A program made the translations under genes and the position numbers. A stretch of DNA of 40,256 nucleotides from NCBI GenBank assembly GCA_050999155.1, contig JBPCPM010000149.1:1-40256 (forward strand). Reading direction: 5' to 3'. The notes beneath the pieces were generated by a model that was not told where the DNA came from, did not search any database, and saw only the letters and a program-made list of their open reading frames with translations. Source of the DNA: JBPCPM01 sp050999155. Its GTDB lineage: Bacteria; Actinomycetota; Thermoleophilia; Solirubrobacterales; 70-9. Of the stretch, positions 6,790 to 13,046 are shown piece by piece (within the stretch, counting starts at the first letter, position 1; every line of letters starts with the position of its first letter).

Positions 6790-6799
6790 CGGGGCGGGC

Positions 6800-6809
6800 A
6801 CGTTACTGT
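6800..6809. promoter_or_regulatory. Overlapping divergent -10 hexamers for thioesterase and glpK
   Basis: ACGTTACTGT holds TACTGT on the plus strand (6804-6809), 7 nt before GTG 6817 of glpK, and TAACGT on the minus strand (6805-6800), 10 nt before ATG 6789 of the thioesterase. They share two base pairs, so RNA polymerase could occupy only one at a time. Both spacings suggest leaderless mRNAs. Confidence 0.5.
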
Positions 6810-6816
6810 GCCCGCC

Positions 6817-8274
6817 GTGATCCTCGCGCCCGATCAGGGCACCACCGGGAGCACGGCGATCGTCTTCGACGACGAGGGGCAGATCGCGGGCCGCGGCTAC
6901 CGCGAGTTCGAACAGCACTTCCCCCGGCCCGGCTGGGTCGAGCACGACGCGACGGAGATCTGGGATGTCACGAAAGCCGTGGGTGAGCAGGCTCTCGCCG
7001 ACGCCGGGATCGCCGGCGCCGATCTGGAGGCCATCGGGATCACCAACCAGCGCGAGACCGTCGTGGCGTGGGATCCGGACTCCGGAGAGCCGGTCCACCG
7101 GGCGCTCGTCTGGCAGGACCGCCGGACCAGCGGGCGCTGCCGCGAGCTGCGCGAAGCCGGCCACGAGCCCCTGATCCGCCAGCGGACGGGGCTGGTCCTC
7201 GATCCGTACTTCTCCGGCACCAAGATGGCGTGGCTGGCCGAGAACGTCGAGGGAGCGTCGGGGGCGCGGTTCGGGACGATCGACGCCTGGCTGACGCTGA
7301 AGCTGACCGGTCGTGCGGTCACCGACCACACCAACGCCTCGCGGACCCTGCTGTTCGACATCCACCAGCGTCGCTGGGACCCGGAGCTGTGTGAGCTGCT
7401 GGGCATCGATCTCGATCAGCTCCCCGAGCCCGTGGGCAGCGCGGAGGTCATCGGCACCACCACCGTCTTTGGAGGCGATGTCCCGGTGGCGGGCATCGCC
7501 GGCGACCAGCAGGCCGCACTGTTCGGGCAGGCCGCGCACAGGCCGGGGGAGGGCAAGAACACCTACGGGACCGGCAGCTTCGTCCTGCTCAACAGCGGCG
7601 ACGAGGCTCCCACGGCGCCGGACGGGCTGCTGGCGACGTGTGCCTGCGGTCCCGGCGGAGCGCCGGCCTACGCGCTCGAGGCGTCGATCTTCGTCACGGG
7701 CGCTGCCGTCCAGTGGTTGCGCGACGGCCTCGGCGTCATCTCCTCGGCCCAGGAGAACGAGGAGCTCGCTCGCTCGCTGGAGTCCAACGACGGCGTCTAC
7801 TTCGTCCCCGCCCTCCCCGGGCTCGGTTCGCCGCACTGGGACCCCCACGCCCGCGGCACCATCGTCGGGCTCACCCGCGGCTCGAGCGCCGCCCACCTGG
7901 CGCGGGCCGCATTGGAGGCGATGGCCTACCAGACGGTCGACGCCGTCCGGGCCCAAGAGCAGGCGGCGGGCGAGAGTCTGCCCGAGCTCAAGGCCGATGG
8001 TGGAGCCGTGGGAAACGACTGGCTGATGCAGTTCCAGGCCGACGTGCTCGGCGTGCCGGTCGTCGTGCCCGAGATCTCCGAGACCACGGTGCTCGGGGCC
8101 GCCTACCTCGCAGGCGTGGCGACCGGCGTCTGGGACGCCGGCGAGATTGGCGAGATGTGGCGTGAGCGCGACCGCTGGGAGCCGCAGATGGGAGAGGACG
8201 AGCGCTCCTCGCTGCTCGAGCGCTGGCACGAGGCGCTCGGGCGGTCCCGGGAGTGGGCCTCCGACGAGGACTGA
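6817..8274 (+). CDS. glpK: Glycerol kinase
   Basis: A 485-residue FGGY-family kinase, close to the usual 500. The N-terminal nucleotide-binding motif is DQGTTGSTAIVFD, followed by GYREFEQHFPRPGWVEHD, ITNQRETVVAWD and ALVWQDRRTSGRC, which are characteristic of GlpK glycerol binding. The C-terminal half has AGDQQAALFGQ, KNTYGTGSFVLLN and KADGGAVGNDWLMQFQAD. It converts glycerol to sn-glycerol 3-phosphate in the cytoplasm. Neighbouring PlsC-type acyltransferases fit use of the product for phospholipid synthesis. There is no glycerol facilitator or glpD in the window. The GTG start is supported by the TACTGT hexamer 7 nt upstream and the absence of a ribosome binding site. Confidence 0.96.
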   Translation: MILAPDQGTTGSTAIVFDDEGQIAGRGYREFEQHFPRPGWVEHDATEIWDVTKAVGEQALADAGIAGADLEAIGITNQRETVVAWDPDSGEPVHRALVWQDRRTSGRCRELREAGHEPLIRQRTGLVLDPYFSGTKMAWLAENVEGASGARFGTIDAWLTLKLTGRAVTDHTNASRTLLFDIHQRRWDPELCELLGIDLDQLPEPVGSAEVIGTTTVFGGDVPVAGIAGDQQAALFGQAAHRPGEGKNTYGTGSFVLLNSGDEAPTAPDGLLATCACGPGGAPAYALEASIFVTGAAVQWLRDGLGVISSAQENEELARSLESNDGVYFVPALPGLGSPHWDPHARGTIVGLTRGSSAAHLARAALEAMAYQTVDAVRAQEQAAGESLPELKADGGAVGNDWLMQFQADVLGVPVVVPEISETTVLGAAYLAGVATGVWDAGEIGEMWRERDRWEPQMGEDERSSLLERWHEALGRSREWASDED

Positions 8275-8287
8275 CGCGGCCGGACGC

Positions 8288-8755
8288 TCAGTGCGGCTTC
8301 GCGGCGACCTGGCGGTCCAGACGGGCGAGGGTCGCCGCGAATGCACGCGCGAGCCACCACCGTCCTCCGAGGGCGAGCACGACCCGGTCGAGGGGTGTGG
8401 CCTCCAACAGCCGCGCCTGCAGGCACACGAGCGTCGTCGGATTCGGCCTGGTGGCGGCAGGCGACTCCAGCGTCCAGGTGACCTGCGCACGGGTGCCACG
8501 GCCAACGAGGGCCTCCCCGGTGAGGCGGTGGGGAGGTGTGCGCTCCCGTACCCGGGTCACCGCGTGTCGCCTGATGCCCAGTGGCCCGCGCAGGCTCACC
8601 GTCGCGCCGTCGGCGGGCTCGCCGTTCGCGCCGTCGAGTTCGAGCAGCCGGACGTGCGGGTCGGCCAGGCGCCAGTGGTCGCGCAGGTCGGTGATCTGTG
8701 CGTACACCTGCGGCGCCGTCGCCTCGATGCGACGGCTGCTCGAGATCGGGTCCAT
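8288..8755 (-). CDS. SRPBCC (START-like) family protein
   Basis: A 155-residue protein with the polyketide-cyclase/START pattern: an N-terminal strand SSRRIEATAPQVYAQITDLRDHWRLADPHV, central strands carrying VSLRGPLGIRRHAVTRV and QVTWTLES, and a long C-terminal helix WWLARAFAATLARLDRQVAAK. These proteins form a hydrophobic pocket for lipids or other apolar ligands. ATG 8755 is chosen over upstream starts because TACGGT lies 6 nt before it. It ends 14 nt from the convergent glpK stop. No specific ligand can be inferred. Confidence 0.75.
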   Translation of the reverse strand: MDPISSSRRIEATAPQVYAQITDLRDHWRLADPHVRLLELDGANGEPADGATVSLRGPLGIRRHAVTRVRERTPPHRLTGEALVGRGTRAQVTWTLESPAATRPNPTTLVCLQARLLEATPLDRVVLALGGRWWLARAFAATLARLDRQVAAKPH

Positions 8756-8761
8756 GCGCAA

Positions 8762-8767
8762 ACCGTA
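8762..8767 (-). promoter_or_regulatory. -10 hexamer of the SRPBCC gene
   Basis: TACGGT on the minus strand, 6 nt before ATG 8755, which implies a leaderless mRNA. It is one of the set of TANNNT elements at near-constant spacing in this window. Confidence 0.4.
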
Positions 8768-8826
8768 CGCGGGGCGCGGCCCGCTCCGCGGCCTCGGCGG
8801 TGATCCGCAGGGGGCCACTGCGCGAA

Positions 8827-8832
8827 TAGGGT
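8827..8832 (+). promoter_or_regulatory. -10 hexamer of the first PlsC gene
   Basis: TAGGGT, 8 nt before ATG 8841, with no ribosome binding site between them. The same hexamer at the same spacing precedes the patatin gene (16304-16309). Confidence 0.5.
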
Positions 8833-8840
8833 TGGTGCCG

Positions 8841-9632
8841 ATGGCCGACTTGGAACCCCAGCAGTACCGCGAGGAGGTAGGACGCGAGGAGTTCCTCGAC
8901 GTCCACCGCTACGCGCGGACCCACGACGGCAAGCGGATCCAGAACCCGTCGCGGGCGTTTCTCGTCCCGGCCCTGTCCATGTTCCGCCCGCTGCCCATCG
9001 GGCTGCGGCACATCCCGCGCGTGGGGCCAGCGATCCTCGCCCCGAACCACTTCTCGAACCTCGACCATTTCTTCATCGAGTACTGGATGCGACGCAACAT
9101 CCACTTCGTGGCCAAGTCGCAGCTGTTCAAGCACCCCGCGTCGCGCATCTTTCTGAAGTACTCCTCTTCCATCCCTGTCCGCCGCGGACGCGCGGACGAG
9201 GACACGTTTGCCACGTCGCTCAACGTGCTCGGCCGGGGCAGGGTGCTGTTGCTGTACCCCGAGGGGGGACGGTCCCGGACACCGGGGAAGCTGGGGGAGG
9301 CCCGGCGCGGGATCGGCCGGGTGGCTCTCGAGTCGGGCGCGCCGGTGCTCCCCGTGGCCGTCCACGGATCCGATGGCATCCGCAGCATGCGCCGCCGCAG
9401 GCGCGTCCCTGCGGTGACCGTGCAGTTCGGCGGGGCCGTGCGCCTGGATCGCGAGGCGAATCCCGGCCGGGATCGCCAGCAGCAGGCGGCCGAGCTGATC
9501 TTCGGGCGGGTGGCGGAGCTGTACTACGGCCTGGCCGCCCGGCTGGAGTCAGAGTCGCGCTTGCGCGTGGCGCGGGGGGGCGGCTACCGGGGGCCCGCCG
9601 CGATCCCGGCCGACCGGCTCTCGCTGTCGTGA
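8841..9632 (+). CDS. PlsC-type 1-acyl-sn-glycerol-3-phosphate acyltransferase, first of a tandem pair
   Basis: A 263-residue acyltransferase with the catalytic NHxxxxD box (NHFSNLD, residues 69-75) and the glycerol-phosphate-binding EGGR in YPEGGRSR (141-144). A further conserved block is PVLPVAVHGSDGIRSMRRRRR. The basic tail and hydrophobic N-terminal stretch (FLVPALSMFRPLPIG) fit peripheral membrane association. Members acylate lysophosphatidate or related lysolipids at the membrane. It is followed 103 nt downstream by a second, closely similar gene; both keep all catalytic motifs but differ in their ends, so they may have different acyl or acceptor preferences. Confidence 0.9.
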   Translation: MADLEPQQYREEVGREEFLDVHRYARTHDGKRIQNPSRAFLVPALSMFRPLPIGLRHIPRVGPAILAPNHFSNLDHFFIEYWMRRNIHFVAKSQLFKHPASRIFLKYSSSIPVRRGRADEDTFATSLNVLGRGRVLLLYPEGGRSRTPGKLGEARRGIGRVALESGAPVLPVAVHGSDGIRSMRRRRRVPAVTVQFGGAVRLDREANPGRDRQQQAAELIFGRVAELYYGLAARLESESRLRVARGGGYRGPAAIPADRLSLS

Positions 9633-9735
9633 GGGCGGAACCTGAAGGTCGGGTGTTACCGATGGGCTTCCGGGGTGGTAGTTGCCGTGCGGTCTCTTGG
9701 CGGCCGCCGTCCTGCCCTCTACCGGAGCCCATCTC

Positions 9736-10533
9736 GTGAGCGATCTCAAGCCGCAGGTCTACAAGGACACGCGTCCTGCCGAGCACTTCCAGCCGTTCCA
9801 CGACCGGGTTCGGGCCAACGACCCGAACTGGGTCTACACGATGGTCCGCTCGACTGTGACGCCTCCCGTCGTGCTCGGCATGCGCACCCGCTGCATCGGC
9901 CTGCACCATGTGCCGACCGACGGCCCGCTGATCGTGGCGCCCAACCACTTCAGCCAGTGGGACCACTTCATCACCGGGGCCTACCTGCGACGGCGGATCA
10001 ACTTCATGGCCAAGTCGCAGATGTTCTCCAACAAGTTCTTCGAGTTCATCTTCAGCCGGGGCGGCACCTTCCCCGTGCTGCGGGGGCGCAACGACACCGA
10101 GTCGCTGAAAACCGCGTTCGCCATCCTCGAGCGCGACGGGCTGCTGCTGATGTACCCCGAGGGCGGCCGCTCCCGGACCAAGGGTGAGTTGGGCCAGCCC
10201 AAGCACGGGCTCGGGCGGATCGTCATGGAATCGGGCGCTCCCGTGGTGCCGGTGGCCATCCACGGGTCCGATCAGCTGCGCAGCTGGCGCGAGCGGCTGA
10301 AATCGCTGAAGTTGCCCCACGCGGTGACCGTGCAGTACGGCGAGCCCATGCACTTCGAGCACAAGCCCGACGCGAGCCGCGAAGAACACCAGGAGGTGTC
10401 CGACCAGGTGTTCGGCCGGATCCGCGAGATGTACACGAACCTCTCGGCGGCCCTCGAAGCGCACCCGCGGCGGGTCGTGCTGCGTGCGGCGCGCGAGGGC
10501 TCGCTGCCCGAGCTGGCGGCCGGCAGCAGCTAG
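9736..10533 (+). CDS. PlsC-type acyltransferase, second of a tandem pair
   Basis: A 265-residue paralogue of the preceding gene, with NHFSQWD at 70-76 and YPEGGRSR at 140-147, separated by the same distance. Shared blocks such as INFMAKSQMFSNKFFEFIF versus IHFVAKSQLFKHPASRIFL show a gene duplication. GTG 9736 has GGAG 8 nt upstream, unlike the first copy, which lacks a ribosome binding site. The earlier in-frame ATG at 9682 has no such support. Role: acyl transfer to a lysophospholipid or glycerol-phosphate derivative at the membrane. It converges on the MBL-fold gene with 16 nt between the stops. Confidence 0.9.
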   Translation: MSDLKPQVYKDTRPAEHFQPFHDRVRANDPNWVYTMVRSTVTPPVVLGMRTRCIGLHHVPTDGPLIVAPNHFSQWDHFITGAYLRRRINFMAKSQMFSNKFFEFIFSRGGTFPVLRGRNDTESLKTAFAILERDGLLLMYPEGGRSRTKGELGQPKHGLGRIVMESGAPVVPVAIHGSDQLRSWRERLKSLKLPHAVTVQYGEPMHFEHKPDASREEHQEVSDQVFGRIREMYTNLSAALEAHPRRVVLRAAREGSLPELAAGSS

Positions 10534-10549
10534 GCGCGACCCCGGGCCG

Positions 10550-11458
10550 CTACTCGAACCGCTCGGGCAGCGATGCCCACTGCTCGGGATCTTGGCCGGC
10601 CACGATCACCGAGTCGGGGTGCTGCTCGCGGTGGCGGCTGAGCTCACGAGCCGACCGGCGCCACTCGTGGGCGTCCTCGGGCCGGGGAGGTTCAGGCGCC
10701 TCGTCGAGCTGTCCGTGGGTGTAGACGGCGTCGCCCGCGATCACCAGCTCGCGGTCGCGCAGACGACAGATGACCGAGACGTGGCCCTCGGTGTGCCCGG
10801 GGGTGAAGGCGAGCCGGACCGACTGGTCGTCGAACAGGTCGAATGTGCGCCCGAAGGTCGACCAGGATGCAATGGCGCCCCGGCGGAAGTCGATCGTGCG
10901 GTACTCGAAGGCGTAGTCGAAGAGCTCGCGCCGGTAACCGTGGAGGATCGGCCGCGAGACCGTCGTCGCGGCTGTCCACTCCGATTCCGAGCAGACGAAC
11001 GTCGAGCCGGGAAACTGTGAGATCCCCGAAGCGTGGTCGAAGTGCAGGTGGGTGAGCAGCACCACGCGGATGTCCTCGGGACCGATTCCGCGGTCGCGGA
11101 GCTGGCGGACAAGTACCTGCTCGGGCGGGAGGCGCACCTCGCCGAACCGCGCGACGAGGCGGCCGAGATTGGCCGCCGGGTCGGTGGCGACCGAGGGATG
11201 CATGCCGGTGTCTACGAGCATCCGCCCGGCGGTCGGGTGGGTGATGAGAAAGGCCGGAATCGGGATCCAGCGCCACCGCGAGCGACCCACCCCGATGCCC
11301 GCGTACCTGAACCACTTCAGGGGGCCGGGCTCCTCTTCCAAAAAGCCCGGAGGCACGCGCGCCTCGCCACAGAGCAGTGGTTCCACGGTGACGGTGGAAC
11401 CCGGACTCCCGCCGCGGAAGGGGCGGTGCAGGCCGCGGGGGTTGGCACGGACGGTCAT
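10550..11458 (-). CDS. Metallo-beta-lactamase-fold hydrolase (lactonase-like)
   Basis: A 302-residue MBL-fold protein. It has the metal-binding HLHFDH at 137-142 after VVLLT, an upstream core strand FLITHPTAGRMLVDTGMH, then FTPGHTEGHVSV and ELVIAGDAVYTHGQ carrying the further His and bridging Asp ligands, and a final SVIVAGQDPEQW. The arrangement resembles N-acyl-homoserine-lactonase-like hydrolases, though that substrate is not shown. The N-terminal 25 residues are Arg/Pro/Gly-rich and not family-typical; the true start could be a downstream GTG. ATG 11458 is preferred because TAGGCT stands 10 nt before it. It is divergent from an SDR gene, with two 82-bp repeats in between. Confidence 0.85.
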   Translation of the reverse strand: MTVRANPRGLHRPFRGGSPGSTVTVEPLLCGEARVPPGFLEEEPGPLKWFRYAGIGVGRSRWRWIPIPAFLITHPTAGRMLVDTGMHPSVATDPAANLGRLVARFGEVRLPPEQVLVRQLRDRGIGPEDIRVVLLTHLHFDHASGISQFPGSTFVCSESEWTAATTVSRPILHGYRRELFDYAFEYRTIDFRRGAIASWSTFGRTFDLFDDQSVRLAFTPGHTEGHVSVICRLRDRELVIAGDAVYTHGQLDEAPEPPRPEDAHEWRRSARELSRHREQHPDSVIVAGQDPEQWASLPERFE

Positions 11459-11468
11459 CGGTGGCGCG

Positions 11469-11474
11469 AGCCTA
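11469..11474 (-). promoter_or_regulatory. -10 hexamer of the MBL-fold gene
   Basis: TAGGCT on the minus strand, 10 nt before ATG 11458. The tandem repeat pair starts 16 nt further upstream and would occupy the -35 and upstream region. Confidence 0.35.
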
Positions 11475-11489
11475 GCGGGGGCTCGCCAG

Positions 11490-11571
11490 GCCGACGGCGC
11501 GTGCAAGCCCAGCACCAACGGCGAACCCGACGAACACCACGCCAGAGGGGGGAGATCGTCGGGTTCGGCAC
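11490..11571. repeat. 82-bp direct repeat, copy 1
   Basis: First of two head-to-tail 82-bp units that differ at 14 positions. It contains a perfect 12-bp stem, CGAACCCGACGA (11522-11533) with TCGTCGGGTTCG (11556-11567), around a 22-nt purine-rich loop containing GAGGGGGGAG. It lies between the divergent MBL-fold and SDR genes, upstream of both -10 elements. Confidence 0.85.
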
Positions 11572-11653
11572 GCCGACGGCGGGTGCATGCCCGCCACCAA
11601 TGGCGAACCCCGCGAACACCACGCTGGAGGGGGGAGAACGCTGGGTTCGGCGT
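11572..11653. repeat. 82-bp direct repeat, copy 2
   Basis: Second unit, directly abutting the first. The corresponding stem is CGAACCCCGCG (11604-11614) with CGCTGGGTTCG (11639-11649): one A-T pair of copy 1 is replaced by a G-C pair, one internal pair is lost to C-T and the terminal A-T is lost. An extra 6-bp hairpin, GGCGGG/CCCGCC around TGCATG, is present at 11578-11595. The end of this unit supplies a -35-like TTCGGC for the SDR promoter. Confidence 0.85.
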
Positions 11654-11673
11654 CGTCGGGGCCCCTGTACGCT
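11646..11673 (+). promoter_or_regulatory. SDR promoter overlapping the end of the repeat
   Basis: TTCGGC (11646-11651) and TACGCT (11668-11673) are separated by 16 nt, and 8 nt separate TACGCT from ATG 11682. The -35-like element is the last part of repeat copy 2, so any protein or structure acting on the repeat would affect this promoter. Confidence 0.4.
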
Positions 11674-11681
11674 GGCGCGCG

Positions 11682-12536
11682 ATGAGCGCTTCGGAGATAT
11701 TCGCGCCCGGGCTGCTGCGCGACCGGGTCTGTGTCGTCTCCGGCGGTGGCACGGGGCTCGGGCGGGAGATGACCCGGGAGCTTGTCGCCCTCGGGGCCAG
11801 GGTGACCATCTGCGGCCGGCGGCAGGAGCCGCTGGAGGAAACCGCGAGCGAGCTCGCCGCGGCCGGCGGGGAGGTCGCCACCAAGCTCGCCGATATCCGC
11901 GACGCCGAGTCCGTGGACGCGCTGGTCAATGACGTCCTCGAGCGCGAGGGTCGGGTGGACACGCTGGTCAACAACGCCGGCGGCCAGTTCCTCAGCCCCG
12001 CCGAGGAGATCAGCCCCAAGGGCTTTCGCACGGTGACCGAGCTCAACGTCCAGGGCACCTGGCAGATGACCCACGCCTTCGCGACGCGCGCGTTCATCCC
12101 CCAGAACGAGGGCCAGGTCATCAGCATCACCCTGTCGCCGCACAACGGCATGCCGGGCATGGTGCACTCGGGCGCCGCCCGGGCCGGGGTGGAGAACATG
12201 ATGCGCACCCTGGCCGTCGAGTGGGCCCGGTTCAACGTCCGCACCGTGGCGATCGCCGCCGGGCAGATCGAGACCGAAACGCTGCGCACGAAGTACCCGA
12301 AGGCGGTCACCGAGAACCTGGAGCGGATGGTGCCGCTCGGCCGCCTGGGACGGCCGCAGGACATCTCCTGGCTGGTCGCCTACCTCGCGTCCCCGGGCGG
12401 GAACTTCCACTCCGGGTCGGTGATCACCGTCGACGGCGCCCGCGACGACTGGCTCGGCCCCTGGCCGCCGGAGGACATCATGGGCGACGAAGGCAAGCCG
12501 ATGGCCGAGGAGCGTCGACCCGCCGAGGGGAGCTAG
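11682..12536 (+). CDS. Short-chain dehydrogenase/reductase, 2,4-dienoyl-CoA-reductase-like, with atypical active site
   Basis: A 284-residue Rossmann-fold SDR with the cofactor motif SGGGTGLG near residue 19, CGRR after strand 2 (which suggests NADPH) and LVNNAGG. The usual YxxxK catalytic pair is missing: the region reads VHSGAARAGVENM, so Tyr and Lys positions are Ser/Gly and Arg. Peroxisomal-type 2,4-dienoyl-CoA reductases also lack the Tyr (VHAGSAKAAVD-like), so a dienoyl- or enoyl-CoA reductase role is plausible, but the Arg in place of Lys is unusual even there. The C-terminal extension DDWLGPWPPED is also unlike generic SDRs. Its stop overlaps the stop of the convergent Nudix gene within CTAG. 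Confidence 0.82.
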   Translation: MSASEIFAPGLLRDRVCVVSGGGTGLGREMTRELVALGARVTICGRRQEPLEETASELAAAGGEVATKLADIRDAESVDALVNDVLEREGRVDTLVNNAGGQFLSPAEEISPKGFRTVTELNVQGTWQMTHAFATRAFIPQNEGQVISITLSPHNGMPGMVHSGAARAGVENMMRTLAVEWARFNVRTVAIAAGQIETETLRTKYPKAVTENLERMVPLGRLGRPQDISWLVAYLASPGGNFHSGSVITVDGARDDWLGPWPPEDIMGDEGKPMAEERRPAEGS

Positions 12537-13045
12537 CCGGGAGCCAGGCGTTCGCGGAGGCGGTCCAGGGCGGCCCGCTCGCCGTCGAAGGCCAGCTCGG
12601 GCAGCTCGCCCAGGGCAAACCACTCAGCGGCCGAGCTCTCCGCGGACACCCTGAGTTCGCCCGGTCCGCTGAGCCGGCACAGGCAGGCGATGTCGAGCGT
12701 GGTCCTCTCGCCTGTGTAGTGCGACGGGAAGGCGCCGATCAGGTCGATCACCTCGATATCGAGGCCGGTCTCCTCGCGCGTTTCCCGACGGGCCGCCTCC
12801 TCGGGGGCTTCCAGCGGCTCGATGAATCCGCCCGGGACGTTCCACTCCCCGCGGCGCGGAGCCTCGGCTCGGCGCAGCAGCAACAACCGGCCCCGGTCCT
12901 CGATCCAGGCCTGGACCGTCGGGGCCGGGTTGTCGTAGTGCACGTAGCGACACGAGGGGCAGACCGCGCGAGACGGCTCCCCACCGCCGGCTTCGGTCCG
13001 CAGCTCCGACATGCACCGCGGGCAGTAGCGAAAGCCGCCGAGCAC
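12533..13045 (-). CDS. Nudix hydrolase with N-terminal zinc ribbon
   Basis: A 170-residue protein. Cys8, Cys11, Cys29 and Cys32 form a CxxC-CxxC zinc ribbon. A Nudix domain follows, with a complete Nudix box GX5EX7REUXEEXGU from Gly73 to Leu95 (GFIEPLEAPEEAARRETR then EETGL). This resembles NudC-type and other zinc-ribbon Nudix pyrophosphohydrolases that cleave NDP-X substrates such as NADH, ADP-ribose or sugar nucleotides; the substrate cannot be fixed. GTG 13045 begins one base after the stop of the upstream PHP-type gene (TGACGTG), so the two are coupled. Its stop shares the palindrome CTAG with the convergent SDR stop. Confidence 0.9.
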   Translation of the reverse strand: MLGGFRYCPRCMSELRTEAGGGEPSRAVCPSCRYVHYDNPAPTVQAWIEDRGRLLLLRRAEAPRRGEWNVPGGFIEPLEAPEEAARRETREETGLDIEVIDLIGAFPSHYTGERTTLDIACLCRLSGPGELRVSAESSAAEWFALGELPELAFDGERAALDRLRERLAPG

Positions 13046-13046
13046 G

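Noticed and set aside
9682..9735. Earlier ATG start for the second PlsC gene
   Set aside because: Adds residues unlike the paralogue and has no ribosome site, whereas GTG 9736 has GGAG 8 nt upstream.
11490..11653. CRISPR array
   Set aside because: Only two abutting 82-bp units without spacers, and no cas genes.
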